Assembly (NCBI RefSeq): GCF_020524165.1 | Contig: NZ_JAIVKU010000004.1 | Coordinates: 1,076,276 to 1,140,275 of the forward strand | Origin: Guptibacillus hwajinpoensis | GTDB taxonomy: Bacteria > Bacillota > Bacilli > Bacillales > Guptibacillaceae | Direction of reading: 5' to 3' | DNA length: 64,000 nt | Shown here: piece by piece, positions 20,583 through 30,040 of the stretch | How the letters are laid out: the number at the start of each line of letters is the position of its first letter | How positions within the stretch are numbered: the stretch's first letter is position 1 | Made by a program: the position numbers and the translations under genes | Notes under the pieces: model-generated | Databases searched by the model: none | Seen by the model: only the letters and a program-made list of their open reading frames with translations | What the model was told of the DNA's origin: nothing

Positions 20583-22502
20583 TTATTTGTCACCCATATA
20601 AAGCCGAATTTCTGAACCAACCGGTAATTTCACACCAGGTTCCGGCGCCTGAGCGACAACGATATCGCCTTCGCCACTTGAATCAATTTTCAAATTATAC
20701 ATGGCTTCACGAATTTCTTTTGATGACATTCCCACTAAATTCGGCATTTCGATCATCTCTTCATCTTGCCATGTCTTTTCTTTCTCAATCTGGTCTTCCC
20801 TTTTTTCAACGCCCATAACCGTCAAACTATCCTGGATAATGTTACCTACGATAGGTGCTGCAACAATACCCCCAAATTGAAGGGTATCTTTCGGATTGTC
20901 AATTGCCACGTACACAACAATTTGTGGATCATCAGCTGGTGCAAATCCGATAAAAGAGACAATGTGGTTATTTTTTAAATAGGCACCGTCTTTTGCCTTT
21001 TGAGCTGTTCCGGTTTTCCCACCTACACGGTATCCGTCCACGTAAGCGTTTTTTCCAGTTCCAAGCGCCACTACTGTTTCAAGTGCATGCCTTACTTCTT
21101 TTGATGTTTCTTCTGAGATTACCTGACGTTTCGCTGTAGGGGTGTTTTTGCTTACCACAGCTCCAGTTTCCGGATCTAGCCATTCTTTTGCGATATACGG
21201 TTCATAAAGTGTGCCACCATTTACAGCTGCTGAGACTGCAGTCACTTGCTGGATTGGAGTAACTGAAACTCCTTGACCAAATGCTGTAGTTGCAAGCTCT
21301 AGTGGCCCTACGTTATCAACATCGAATAAAATCCCACTTGCTTCACCCTGTAAATCGATGCCAGTCTTCTCACCAAAACCAAATTTGTCAATATAAGAAA
21401 AGAGCTTCTCCTTACCAAGACGTTCCCCCAGTAGCACAAAACCAGGGTTACAAGAGTTTTGAACACCTTCTAAAAAAGTCTGACTCCCATGACCGCCTGC
21501 TTTCCAACACCTTAACTTTGTTCCAGCTACTTCAATGCTACCCGGGTCATGAAAGTGATCATTTTCTAGATCAACTTCTCCTTCTTCAAGCGCTGCAGCG
21601 AGAGTAATGATTTTAAATGTTGATCCCGGTTCATACGTGCTCCAAACCGGTTTATTTTGGTTCCAAACGTCTGGAGAGACTTCTTGAAATTCTTCAGGAT
21701 TAAAGTCTGGCCTTGAAGACATACCAAGAATTTCACCTGTATTTGGATCCATCGCGATGGCAGCTGCTCCATCTGGATGATAAGTCGCTTCAGCAATATC
21801 AAGCTCACGTTCCATAATCGTTTGGATTTTAGAATCAATTGTTAAGCGAAGATCGAGTCCATCAACAGGCTCTGTATAATCGTCTGCAAGGGATGGCATC
21901 CGCTTTCCTTTTGCATCGGCGTAATATTCAACCTGTCCCTTTTCGCCACTTAATTCTTCATCATAATAAAGTTCAATGCCTGTTAAACCTTGATTATCAA
22001 TCCCACTAAAACCAAGAACATGCGCTAAAAAATCTCCATTTGGATAATGACGTTTGTTATCTTCAGCAATGTAGACACCAGCAAGATTCAACTTTCGAAT
22101 TTCGTTTGCTTTCTCATTCGTCATTTTCTTGCCTTCAGGTCGGATCCAAACCATTGATTCATTCTGAGTAATTGTTTCATACACTTTTTCTTTACTTGTA
22201 TTGAGGGAAGCTGCAAGAGCTTCGGCTGTAGCTGCTGGATTTTGAAGCTGTCTCGGTACAATCAAGACAGATGGAGCACTAATGTTCGTTGCGAGTGCTA
22301 CACCGTTTCGATCAAGAATCTCTCCTCTACTCGGTTCAAATGGGATGTTTCGACTCCAAGAATCTTTTGCTTTCTCGCTAAGCCAACTTCCCATCACCAG
22401 CTGTACATAACCAAGTCGTACAACGACTACAGCAAAAACAAATAGTCCAACGATCAGAGCAATTACAAGTCTTCTTCGAACAGTGACATTCGAAACGCGC
22501 AT
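20583..22502 (-). CDS. spoVD: SpoVD, sporulation class B penicillin-binding protein
   Basis: 639-residue transpeptidase for spore cortex synthesis. One N-terminal membrane helix, a PBP dimerisation domain, then the transpeptidase with SxxK in YEPGSTFKIITLA (about residue 300), SxN in QNSCNPGF and KTG in VGGKTGTAQKA, followed by one C-terminal PASTA domain (MPNLVGMSSKEIREAM). It has one PASTA unit where PbpB has two, as expected for SpoVD. Sits between pbpB and murE and partners SpoVE. Confidence 0.96.
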   Translation of the reverse strand: MRVSNVTVRRRLVIALIVGLFVFAVVVVRLGYVQLVMGSWLSEKAKDSWSRNIPFEPSRGEILDRNGVALATNISAPSVLIVPRQLQNPAATAEALAASLNTSKEKVYETITQNESMVWIRPEGKKMTNEKANEIRKLNLAGVYIAEDNKRHYPNGDFLAHVLGFSGIDNQGLTGIELYYDEELSGEKGQVEYYADAKGKRMPSLADDYTEPVDGLDLRLTIDSKIQTIMERELDIAEATYHPDGAAAIAMDPNTGEILGMSSRPDFNPEEFQEVSPDVWNQNKPVWSTYEPGSTFKIITLAAALEEGEVDLENDHFHDPGSIEVAGTKLRCWKAGGHGSQTFLEGVQNSCNPGFVLLGERLGKEKLFSYIDKFGFGEKTGIDLQGEASGILFDVDNVGPLELATTAFGQGVSVTPIQQVTAVSAAVNGGTLYEPYIAKEWLDPETGAVVSKNTPTAKRQVISEETSKEVRHALETVVALGTGKNAYVDGYRVGGKTGTAQKAKDGAYLKNNHIVSFIGFAPADDPQIVVYVAIDNPKDTLQFGGIVAAPIVGNIIQDSLTVMGVEKREDQIEKEKTWQDEEMIEMPNLVGMSSKEIREAMYNLKIDSSGEGDIVVAQAPEPGVKLPVGSEIRLYMGDK

Positions 22503-22532
22503 AAACTCATCCTCCCTGATTATGCTCGTTCC

Positions 22533-22561
22533 ACTATATGTTATTCGTTCGAGAGATAGAC
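22533..22561 (-). promoter_or_regulatory. possible SigE promoter of spoVD
   Basis: CATATAGT (22533-22540) resembles the SigE -10 CATACAAT at 6 of 8 positions, with a weaker GTCTATC (22555-22561) upstream at about 14 nt. spoVD is a SigE target in B. subtilis, which gives the position some weight. Confidence 0.35.
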
Positions 22562-22564
22562 CTG

Positions 22565-24766
22565 CTAGTCCGTAATTGGTTCTGCTTCTTCCTCAGGTTC
22601 TTCCTGCTCAACTTCAGAAGAAGGTGACTTTAATTCAGCTACGAGGTAGTCGTCTTTTTTAATCGTGCTTCCCTTCTCAATTCCTTGCTTCGCCACGTAA
22701 CCCGATCCCATTATATTTGGTTTCAAGTCGACCAGCTCAACAAGTTTCATAACATCGGCAAGCGACCATCCAGTTATATCAGGCATGGTTGCATGATCTT
22801 CCGTTTGCAAAATAATTCGTTCACCATTAAGAATTTTCGTACTCGGCCGCGGCGATTGACTAACAACTTCTCCCTCGCCAAGAGCCGTGACAGATAATCC
22901 TTTCGCTTCTAGTTGTTTCTTAGCATCTTCAACACTCATGCCCGTAACATCGTTTAATACTTGACCGGACTCTGTTTCTTCAGATTCCTCAGAAGTATTG
23001 TCTTTCTTGTCAATCGGATCGATATTTAAATACTGAAGGCTGTTTTTCATAACTGTGTTAAAAATGAGAGAAACCGGATCACTTCCTAGTTCTGGATACT
23101 CAAGTTCAGGCCGATCAACTGCCACATAAACGACTAATTCCGGGTCATCAGCTGGAGCCATCCCAATAAAGGAGAAGATGTTGTTTCCGTATCCACTCAT
23201 ATACCCTTTTGAGCCTTCAGAAATTTGGGCGGTACCTGTTTTACCGGCAATATCATAACCTTCTATATTATAAGGAGTACCCGTTCCATCAGTCACAACC
23301 GTACGAAGAAGATCACGCGTTTCCTTTGCGGTTTCCTTCGAAATGGGCTCTCCAGCTACTTTCGGCTCATGATTGAGTTTCACTTCATTTGATTCAGGAT
23401 CAACAATTTTCTCAATCACGTACGGCTTCATCATTTTCCCACCGTTTGCAATGGCAGAAATCGCTTGAACTTGTTGAATTGGAGTAATTGTGGACCCCTG
23501 TCCGAAACCAGTCGTAATTCGTTCAAGCTCGCCACTATAGGTAATTCTAGATGACGCTTCTCCGGGAAGATCTATTCCAGTTTTTGCATCCAATCCAAAT
23601 TTCGTTAAATAATCTTCATACTTCTCATAACCTAGCTTTTCTTTCACGAGAATGGAAGCTGCTACGTTGGAGGACTGACGAATTCCCTCATCAAAGCTAA
23701 TCATCCCCCAACCTTCTCCACCGTTGTGATCACTTACTCGACCACCTGGTACAGAATATTGCCCTGATTGGAAAAGTTCGTCTCCATTATAAACACCTTC
23801 TTGAATCGCCGCCGCAACAGTAAAAACCTTCATCGTGGAGCCCGGTTCAAACGCAGTTAGCGCCATATTCGTATAGTTTGAGACGTCTCTTAAATTAGGA
23901 TCAAACGTTGGTCGGTTTCCCATCGCTAAAATCTTCCCAGTATCTGGATCAGCGACAATCGCTGTCATACGCTCAGGGTTAAATTTCTCCTGCGCTTCGT
24001 TTAAGGCGTTTTCCATTAATACCTGTATTTTTTGATCAATTGTTAAATAAACGTCGTTCCCACTCTTAGAAGGGGTAATGTTTTCATTACCATAAGGAAG
24101 TTTAAACCCTTCTCGATCACTCTGGTACGTTTCTTTTCCTTCTTGAGGGATAAGATACTTGTTCAATTCCTTTTCTAATCCTAGTAGACCTTCCTGAACC
24201 CCTTCTTCATTTTCGTTTGTAAACCCAAGGAGATGGGAAGCAAACTCTTCGTTCGGATAAAGGCGCGTTTTCGTAGGAATGAAGCCAACTCCAGGTAAAT
24301 CAAGTTTTTCAATTTCTTCTTTTTGTGTCAGACTCAAGTTTTTTCCAGATGCTCCGAACTCTACTTGAAACAACCCTTCTCTAGATAAGATTTCGGTAAC
24401 GTCAGATTGCTCCATCTCTAGAATCGGTGCAAGTGCAGCCGCAGTTTTGGGAACATCTTTTACATGATCTTCATATTTTTCATCTAAAATCGCTCGCAGT
24501 GTAAAGGAAGGAATGTCAGTGGCAAGCGCGTTTTCTCCTGTGCGGTCATAAATGGTACCCCGATCCGCTTCAAGAATTTTGCTACGCGTCCATTTATCCT
24601 TTCCAAGCTCCATTAAGTCCACTTTTTCACCGTCGGAACCGGAAACTTCCTGCGTCCATTCAATATAGAAAAACCTTCCAATAAAAGCAAAAAAGAGCAG
24701 GACAAATAGTGACATTAAAATCGCTGCTCCAACATTAATATGTGAGTTCTTGTTTGTTTCTTTCAT
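22565..24766 (-). CDS. pbpB: penicillin-binding protein 2B (septal transpeptidase)
   Basis: 733-residue class B PBP that cross-links septal peptidoglycan together with FtsW. A cytoplasmic tail and single helix (ILMSLFVLLFFAFIGRFFYI), dimerisation domain, transpeptidase with SxxK in FEPGSTMKVFTVA (about residue 312), SxN in RQSSNVAASI and KTG in AGKTGTAQISEG, then two PASTA domains (DVTGMSVEDAKKQLEAKG and MPDITGWSLADVMKLV) and an acidic tail. ATG with GGAGG 11 nt upstream. Confidence 0.97.
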   Translation of the reverse strand: MKETNKNSHINVGAAILMSLFVLLFFAFIGRFFYIEWTQEVSGSDGEKVDLMELGKDKWTRSKILEADRGTIYDRTGENALATDIPSFTLRAILDEKYEDHVKDVPKTAAALAPILEMEQSDVTEILSREGLFQVEFGASGKNLSLTQKEEIEKLDLPGVGFIPTKTRLYPNEEFASHLLGFTNENEEGVQEGLLGLEKELNKYLIPQEGKETYQSDREGFKLPYGNENITPSKSGNDVYLTIDQKIQVLMENALNEAQEKFNPERMTAIVADPDTGKILAMGNRPTFDPNLRDVSNYTNMALTAFEPGSTMKVFTVAAAIQEGVYNGDELFQSGQYSVPGGRVSDHNGGEGWGMISFDEGIRQSSNVAASILVKEKLGYEKYEDYLTKFGLDAKTGIDLPGEASSRITYSGELERITTGFGQGSTITPIQQVQAISAIANGGKMMKPYVIEKIVDPESNEVKLNHEPKVAGEPISKETAKETRDLLRTVVTDGTGTPYNIEGYDIAGKTGTAQISEGSKGYMSGYGNNIFSFIGMAPADDPELVVYVAVDRPELEYPELGSDPVSLIFNTVMKNSLQYLNIDPIDKKDNTSEESEETESGQVLNDVTGMSVEDAKKQLEAKGLSVTALGEGEVVSQSPRPSTKILNGERIILQTEDHATMPDITGWSLADVMKLVELVDLKPNIMGSGYVAKQGIEKGSTIKKDDYLVAELKSPSSEVEQEEPEEEAEPITD

Positions 24767-24786
24767 GATAGTGCAAACCTCCGAAA

Positions 24787-25158
24787 TTATGATCCCTTGT
24801 TGATCACTTCTACGTTTTGATCATTTAGCTCCATGCCTAATTTTTCTTCGGCAATGTTCACAATTCGACCAGGTGCACTAAGCTCAGTTACTTTTACTTG
24901 AAGCTCTTCGTTTTGTTTACTTTGAACACGTTGGTCTGCTTCTGCTTGCTGCAGACTCGTATTCAAGTTATAAATTGTAGCGTAATTCGAAACCATAAAA
25001 ATTGACGCTGCCACAAATGTAAGTACAAGCATCATCCAGAGCATTTTCTCTCCCTTTGTTATGCGTCCACGTTCTACATAAACCGCTTGCTTTTTTGTTT
25101 CAACTTGCTTTTGCGTTTGTTGCTGCTGCTGATACTTATACGCCAGGTTACTCATCAT
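24787..25158 (-). CDS. ftsL: cell-division protein FtsL
   Basis: 123-residue bitopic protein: a Gln-rich, basic cytoplasmic tail, one membrane helix (MLWMMLVLTFVAASIFMVSN) and an extracellular coiled coil of about 50 residues. It forms a complex with DivIC and DivIB. Two adjacent ATG codons follow AGGGGG; the second has the better spacing. Its place between rsmH and pbpB is standard. Confidence 0.95.
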   Translation of the reverse strand: MMSNLAYKYQQQQQTQKQVETKKQAVYVERGRITKGEKMLWMMLVLTFVAASIFMVSNYATIYNLNTSLQQAEADQRVQSKQNEELQVKVTELSAPGRIVNIAEEKLGMELNDQNVEVINKGS

Positions 25159-25190
25159 TTTCCCCCTTGCACTTTCTTATATTTTTATCT

Positions 25191-26120
25191 TTACATTTTC
25201 TCTGCCACACGAAGCTTCGCTGATCGTGCACGTCTGTTTGCTTCCTGCTCTTCTTCAGATGGTAGAATTGGCTTTCTTGTTACCAGCTTCATATCTGGCT
25301 GGTAAGCATCGGGAATAATCGGCATTCCAGGTGGAAGTTCTGGTCCTGAAGCTGCTTCTTTCATCGTCGTTTTACATATCCGGTCTTCAAGTGAATGGAA
25401 TGTAATAACACTCATGCGTCCGCCTGGGTTCAAAATGGACATTCCGTCAATTAGAGCCTGCTCAAATACTTTCAGCTCATCATTTACCGCTATACGAATC
25501 GCTTGAAAAATTCTTTTAGCGGGATGTCCCCCTTTCCTTCTCGCAGGTGCAGGAATAGCATCTTTAATGAGATCAACGAGTTCAAATGTGGTTTCAATCG
25601 GTTTTAAGTCTCTTGCTTTTTCAATTTTGCGAGCGATTTGTTTTGAGAACTTTTCTTCACCAAATTTGAAAAAAATCGAGACGAGACGTTCGTACTCCCA
25701 CTCATTCACCACTTCGTACGCTGATAAACTGGAAGATTGATCCATCCTCATATCCAGCTGTGCATCATGTTGATAACTAAACCCCCGCTCACCCTTATCA
25801 AGCTGCGGAGAGGAAACACCAAGGTCAAATAAAATTCCATCAACGCCTTCAACACCGAGGTCAGCTAACGCCTCTTTAATAAAGCTGAAATTTCGTTCGA
25901 TAACCGTAAGCTTGTCCTCATACCCTGCAAGTGTTGTTTTGGCATTATCAATTGCCCATTGATCTTGATCAAATGCATAGAGATGCCCTGTGGTTAGCTG
26001 ATCCAAAATCGCTTTTGAATGACCACCACCACCAAGCGTACAATCAACATAAATGCCATCTTCTTTAATGTTTAGCGCGTTTACTGCTTCTTCTTTTAGT
26101 ACTGTAATGTGTTCAAACAT
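25191..26120 (-). CDS. rsmH: 16S rRNA (cytosine1402-N4)-methyltransferase
   Basis: 309-residue SAM-dependent enzyme modifying C1402 of 16S rRNA (older name mraW). The SAM motif is [16 protein letters not shown] near residue 25, [11 protein letters not shown] is near 98, and [20 protein letters not shown] and ISFHSLEDR-type [13 protein letters not shown] complete the signature. ATG start; 35 bp after mraZ. Confidence 0.97.
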   Translation of the reverse strand: MFEHITVLKEEAVNALNIKEDGIYVDCTLGGGGHSKAILDQLTTGHLYAFDQDQWAIDNAKTTLAGYEDKLTVIERNFSFIKEALADLGVEGVDGILFDLGVSSPQLDKGERGFSYQHDAQLDMRMDQSSSLSAYEVVNEWEYERLVSIFFKFGEEKFSKQIARKIEKARDLKPIETTFELVDLIKDAIPAPARRKGGHPAKRIFQAIRIAVNDELKVFEQALIDGMSILNPGGRMSVITFHSLEDRICKTTMKEAASGPELPPGMPIIPDAYQPDMKLVTRKPILPSEEEQEANRRARSAKLRVAEKM

Positions 26121-26154
26121 AGCGACACCTTAACCTTCATTCCATATTGCCCTT

Positions 26155-26586
26155 CTACAAATCGAAATCCATCATACTTTCCGCGATTTCTGAAAAAGAT
26201 TCTTCAGATGCATTGAAATACTCTTCCCAGACCGCTTTGTCCCAAATTTCCAATCGATTTGACACACCAATTACAACGCATTCTTTCTCAAGCCCTGCAT
26301 ACTGGCGTAATGTTCCGGCAATATTTACCCTGCCCTGTTTATCTAGTTGGCATTCAGTCGCACCAGAGAAAAAGAATCGGGTAAAAGCACGAGCATCTTT
26401 CTTTGTAAAAGGGAGTGATTTCATTTTCTCTTCAAGAACTTCCCATTCTGTCATTGGGTAGCCGAAAATGCATTTATCTAACCCGCGAGTGAGGACGAAG
26501 GTATCTCCAAGTTCTTCACGGAACTTAGCGGGAATAATCATTCTGCCTTTTTCATCAACAGTATGTTGATATTCCCCCATAAACAT
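26155..26586 (-). CDS. mraZ: transcriptional regulator MraZ
   Basis: 143-residue AbrB-fold DNA-binding protein that represses the division and wall cluster it heads. Two SpoVT/AbrB repeats are visible: [20 protein letters not shown] at the N-terminus and [20 protein letters not shown] in the middle, each with a DxxGR core. I start at the ATG ending at 26586 with GGAGGAAGCC upstream; this gives MFMGEYQHT as in B. subtilis. An array of GTGG boxes lies directly upstream. Confidence 0.97.
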   Translation of the reverse strand: MFMGEYQHTVDEKGRMIIPAKFREELGDTFVLTRGLDKCIFGYPMTEWEVLEEKMKSLPFTKKDARAFTRFFFSGATECQLDKQGRVNIAGTLRQYAGLEKECVVIGVSNRLEIWDKAVWEEYFNASEESFSEIAESMMDFDL

Positions 26587-26594
26587 GGCTTCCT

Positions 26595-26649
26595 CCACCT
26601 CTCCCACTTTCTACCTCTAAGTTACCACAACTCCCCACTTTTCACCACT
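26595..26649 (-). promoter_or_regulatory. MraZ-type operator, six GTGG boxes
   Basis: On the minus strand NGTGG-like boxes end or begin at 26645, 26635, 26625, 26614, 26604 and 26595 (AGTGG, AGTGG, TGTGG, AGAGG, AGTGG, GGTGG), spaced 10, 10, 11, 10 and 9 bp. MraZ in other bacteria binds direct repeats with a 10-bp period upstream of its own gene, so autoregulation is the likely role. The last box overlaps the mraZ ribosome site. Confidence 0.7.
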
Positions 26650-26674
26650 AAAAAATTAATTCGTACCACAACAC

Positions 26675-26702
26675 AAAAATCCTGCTGTTCAGCAGGATTT
26701 TT
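26675..26702. terminator. strong bidirectional hairpin upstream of mraZ
   Basis: AAAAATCCTGCTG and CAGCAGGATTTTT form a 13-bp perfect inverted repeat around TT, with T runs on both strands. It lies between the bshC terminator and the MraZ boxes. It may block readthrough into mraZ or act as an attenuator if the mraZ promoter lies further upstream. Confidence 0.8.
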
Positions 26703-26739
26703 CTTTAAAAATATTTGCTTTTTTAACAAATGGACGATA

Positions 26740-26880
26740 TGCCAATCTGGGGGTGCCTGTCACCCCCCGCTATTTGTCGAATGAAATTATGTCTGATAGG
26801 GGTATATTGGCCAAATTCGAATGATATTAGCTAAATCCCATTTTTATTGGCCATTTCTCAAATCTATTGGCGAAACTAAG
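26740..26880. repeat. short composite repeat upstream of mraZ
   Basis: The stretch begins with a GC-rich hairpin, GGGGGTG/CACCCCC around CCTGT (26749-26767). It continues with four direct repeats related to ATTGGCCA at 26806, 26825 (ATTAGCTA), 26846 and 26866 (ATTGGCGA), spaced 19, 21 and 20 bp. It encodes nothing and looks like a degenerate intergenic repeat element. Confidence 0.6.
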
Positions 26881-26910
26881 AAAAGCTGCCAGAATGATCC
26901 GGCAGCTTTT
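26881..26910 (-). terminator. bshC terminator
   Basis: AAAAGCTGCC/GGCAGCTTTT, a 10-bp stem with a 10-nt loop, is followed on the minus strand by CTTAG. It lies about 60 bp after the bshC stop. Confidence 0.75.
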
Positions 26911-26968
26911 CACCTATATAGTTAGGAATCGAGATACCCACTCCAGCCTTTTTAATGCCTTCTTTCCT

Positions 26969-28591
26969 CTAAAGATAAATCACCTTATGCTTATCATTGA
27001 AGGGAAGTTCAAGTTCCATCATTTGATCCACAAAATCCAAACCATGCCAATTTAAATAATAGACAGCATTCCACTTACGCTCTTGCGGAGCTCCGTTGGG
27101 CTTTAATGCAAAGCCTATCTCATCGAATTTTGCCAGCGTATTTTCATGCTGATACTCGAGTGATTGATAGAGTTTTTGTTGAAGAAGGTCAAGCTGCCTT
27201 TGAAGAAACCGGCCATTTTTTTCCGCGAAGCGATTAAGTCCACGATCAACGGATTCGGTTAAATCACGAAGATTTTGATGTATTTCCTCCACTTTCAACT
27301 TAGCATCTTTAAATGTAGGCCCAATTCCCACATCATCTAACTGGCGCATATAAGTTTCTTTTAAGTGATCAATCCCTGATTTTAGGATTTCATCCTCTGA
27401 TAAAGAGAGATCATCGACATATTTATGAATATGACGCTCAATAAGCGTAAATGTAAGTCGCGGCACAATGACAGGCATTTTTATTCCAAAAGTATGAAAG
27501 GCAGGCTTCAGTAAAGCCCAGTAAGCAAGTTCTCCCGGTCCAGCAACAAACCCTAGCACAGGAAACATGAAATCCTGCATGATCGGTCTTGTTACAACAT
27601 TGTTACTTAAATCTTCCGGCTGACGTTCCGCTAATTCAAGCATTTCTTCTTTTGAGAATGAAACGGAAGTCGTTTTCCCCTCAAATCTCCCGTCAAGTCG
27701 TTCTAGTAAAATCCGCTCGCCATTTACCTTTACGAATAAATTCGCTTGTTGGTCATCAAGGTCAACTCCAATTGGATAATTCTCTTCACGGAGATGAGCC
27801 GCCTGAGTTAAAACCCCTTCATTGATTGATTCGTTTTGTTGAATCATTTGTTTAAACGCGTCCGTCTGAAGACGACGAAAATCTCGGTTACCTGAATCCA
27901 CGAGTACAAGTCCATGCTTTGAAAAAAGCTTTGTCATGATGTAACAGAAATGATCAACGTACGTATTAGACTTCTCAGTTACACCTTCAAGAAACCCTTG
28001 TATCTCTTTCGTATAGGAGGTTTCCCCAAAACGTTTGAGCATGTCACGCGTCCAAGTATTGATCGCTTCATGATCAAGCGATATATCAGATAATGCCTGC
28101 TTTGTCATTTGTTTTTGAGGCACTGCTTCTTTCCGCTCGCGCCCTTCATCATACGAGTAAATATGATTCACTTCATGATAATCATGATCTTCCCCGGCTA
28201 CCCAAAAAACAGGTATAACAGGAACGCCGAGCTTCTGTTCCTTCTCTTCTGCTAATTTAATAACGGATATTGCTTTATTAATTGTATAGAGAGGCCCGGT
28301 TAACACGCCTGCCTGCTGACCCGCTACAACCGTAACCGCTTCTGGTTGCTTTAACCGCTCAATATTTCTAAGTGCAGGTTCTTCCGCTTCGAATTGCTCA
28401 TTAAATAATATCAAGTGTTGCGTCAGCTTAGTACGATCTTGATGACGTTCCATTAACTCCTTGTATCGCTGTTCATATGAAGAGTCGTCCTGGTATGTAT
28501 AGTCAAAAAAAGCTGAGAGTGTTGGTTTCTCAGCAATATAATCTGTTGCAATTGCATTTGATCCTGGAAGGAATGTTTCTTTGAGTCTCAT
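26969..28591 (-). CDS. bshC: bacillithiol biosynthesis cysteine-adding enzyme BshC
   Basis: 540-residue enzyme that adds cysteine to GlcN-malate in the last step of bacillithiol synthesis. VVAGQQAGVLTGPLYTINK near residue 90 and PVFWVAGEDHDYHEVNHIY near 150 are the cytidylyltransferase-like core, with a long C-terminal coiled coil. I start at the ATG ending at 28591 (AGGAAG 8 nt upstream), which gives the B. subtilis YllA length; GTG at 28615 is less likely. Confidence 0.96.
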   Translation of the reverse strand: MRLKETFLPGSNAIATDYIAEKPTLSAFFDYTYQDDSSYEQRYKELMERHQDRTKLTQHLILFNEQFEAEEPALRNIERLKQPEAVTVVAGQQAGVLTGPLYTINKAISVIKLAEEKEQKLGVPVIPVFWVAGEDHDYHEVNHIYSYDEGRERKEAVPQKQMTKQALSDISLDHEAINTWTRDMLKRFGETSYTKEIQGFLEGVTEKSNTYVDHFCYIMTKLFSKHGLVLVDSGNRDFRRLQTDAFKQMIQQNESINEGVLTQAAHLREENYPIGVDLDDQQANLFVKVNGERILLERLDGRFEGKTTSVSFSKEEMLELAERQPEDLSNNVVTRPIMQDFMFPVLGFVAGPGELAYWALLKPAFHTFGIKMPVIVPRLTFTLIERHIHKYVDDLSLSEDEILKSGIDHLKETYMRQLDDVGIGPTFKDAKLKVEEIHQNLRDLTESVDRGLNRFAEKNGRFLQRQLDLLQQKLYQSLEYQHENTLAKFDEIGFALKPNGAPQERKWNAVYYLNWHGLDFVDQMMELELPFNDKHKVIYL

Positions 28592-28646
28592 TAATATTTC
28601 TTCCTTTCTTGACACCGTTACTATTCCGCCTATTTAATCCTTTGTT

Positions 28647-28675
28647 AGTATATCAAACTTCCTCATCGCTACCAA
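28647..28675 (-). promoter_or_regulatory. probable bshC promoter
   Basis: TTGGTA (28670-28675) and TATACT (28647-28652) are separated by 17 nt on the minus strand. It begins inside the T tract of the preceding terminator, so bshC appears to have its own start. Confidence 0.5.
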
Positions 28676-28728
28676 AAAAAAAGCTTATGAGTTAGACCGA
28701 AATAATTCGGTGCACTAACCCAATAAGC
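28673..28728 (-). terminator. terminator overlapping the end of the DUF3397 gene
   Basis: On the minus strand GCTTATTGGGTTAG pairs imperfectly with CTAACTCATAAGC around an inner CCGAA/TTCGG hairpin, followed by nine T residues. The stop codon of the preceding gene lies inside the structure. Confidence 0.7.
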
Positions 28729-29075
28729 AAAAGAAGAACATATCCTGTCGAGAACAGTAAAAAATTAAATCGCCACGCGCCTTTTATTACTTTATGAATA
28801 TGAATGTCATCTTTTGTTTTCCAGTGCAGAACAGTAAAAGCTCCTGCGGCTCCAATAATCATTAATAAAATGACCCAGAGAAAAGACTTTCCAACTAATT
28901 CAATTAGAATAAAATGTACGCTTAAGATAAAAAAGATTGTAGAAAGATCTACTGCAAGACGAAAGGAGAATTTTTTCTTTCGTGTCATTTTTACTGTAAT
29001 AATATAGACCAGGTACCATGCGAGCAGTGGGGCTGTCACGGCCGTTGCTACAATCCATGATAAGAGGTTTTCCAT
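28692..29075 (-). CDS. DUF3397-type membrane protein
   Basis: 127-residue protein with about four hydrophobic helices and a basic loop (VKMTRKKKFS) after the first one. I recognise the DUF3397 pattern seen in Bacillaceae between panE and bshC; its function is not known. ATG after GGGAG. It is 18 bp after panE and probably co-transcribed with it. Confidence 0.8.
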   Translation of the reverse strand: MENLLSWIVATAVTAPLLAWYLVYIITVKMTRKKKFSFRLAVDLSTIFFILSVHFILIELVGKSFLWVILLMIIGAAGAFTVLHWKTKDDIHIHKVIKGAWRFNFLLFSTGYVLLLLIGLVHRIISV

Positions 29076-29093
29076 TTCATGAGACTCCCTTCT

Positions 29094-29975
29094 CTATCTC
29101 GTTACCATCTCAAGACCCTTCACGCTATCATAGACAAACCTTGAAAAAGGTACATGCTTGCCGCATGCTTCTGCTTCTTTCAATATATAACCGGTGATTG
29201 CATCGATTTCTGTTACTCTCCCTGCTGTTACATCCGCAAGCATAGAAGACGTATTGGCACTTGTTCGCCTGCATACAAGCTGCACATCGTTCCAAGAACG
29301 TTCAAATTCTAACTGGAGAACTCCGCACGTTTCTTTTACTATTTCTCGCATTAGACTATAAAACCTTGCATTATGCAAAAGCTCTCCATTTAAAACATGA
29401 TAAATACTGCTCAGAGGATTAATTGCGCAGTTTATGACTAATTTTTTTGCAAGCATTGCGTACCAATCATTTTCATAAAAAATTGGAAAATCCTCGCTTG
29501 AAAGAGCTGTAACTCTATTCGGAACACCTGCATAAGTGCTAATTCTTACGACGCCGCTCCCCGTATGTTCAACTGTACTTTCATTGATCTTCCTCGCCCC
29601 ATGCTCTACCACACCCACTAGTACATTATGTGCTAGCAAATCGATCGATGAAAGGTGACCCATTCCATTTTGGATAAACAGGAGATCAGGCAACTTCGAG
29701 CCTTGATATACGTTTTTAATCATCGCTACCACTGAAGGAATATGATTCGATTTGACAGCCACAATGAGTAAATCTGTATGCTCTGGACTCAAATGATCCG
29801 ATACACGAACATCAATCCGCTGTGATTTATTTCTATTTATGTAGATGATGCCCTTTTTTATCTCATCAGCCTGATGCTTACGACGGCATACGACTGATAT
29901 CTCATGTCCGTTTAATGCCAACTTGGCAGCCGCTAGTAACCCAATTGATCCGGCTCCAATAATCGTTACGTTCAA
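29094..29975 (-). CDS. panE: 2-dehydropantoate 2-reductase family protein (YlbQ)
   Basis: 293-residue ketopantoate reductase, which makes pantoate for coenzyme A using NADPH. The nucleotide-binding motif VTIIGAGSIGLLAAAKLA is at the N-terminus, AVKSNHIPSV follows, and the catalytic lysine region AKKLVINCAINPLSSIYHV is near residue 175. The start is placed at TTG 29975, preceded by AAGGTGG at 8 nt; GTG at 29987 lacks room for that site. It corresponds to B. subtilis ylbQ in position. Confidence 0.9.
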   Translation of the reverse strand: MNVTIIGAGSIGLLAAAKLALNGHEISVVCRRKHQADEIKKGIIYINRNKSQRIDVRVSDHLSPEHTDLLIVAVKSNHIPSVVAMIKNVYQGSKLPDLLFIQNGMGHLSSIDLLAHNVLVGVVEHGARKINESTVEHTGSGVVRISTYAGVPNRVTALSSEDFPIFYENDWYAMLAKKLVINCAINPLSSIYHVLNGELLHNARFYSLMREIVKETCGVLQLEFERSWNDVQLVCRRTSANTSSMLADVTAGRVTEIDAITGYILKEAEACGKHVPFSRFVYDSVKGLEMVTR

Positions 29976-30040
29976 CTTCTCCGCCACCTTCTCGTGGGAT
30001 GTCTATCATATAAAGTTTAGCACACGTTGATCCTGTTGAA

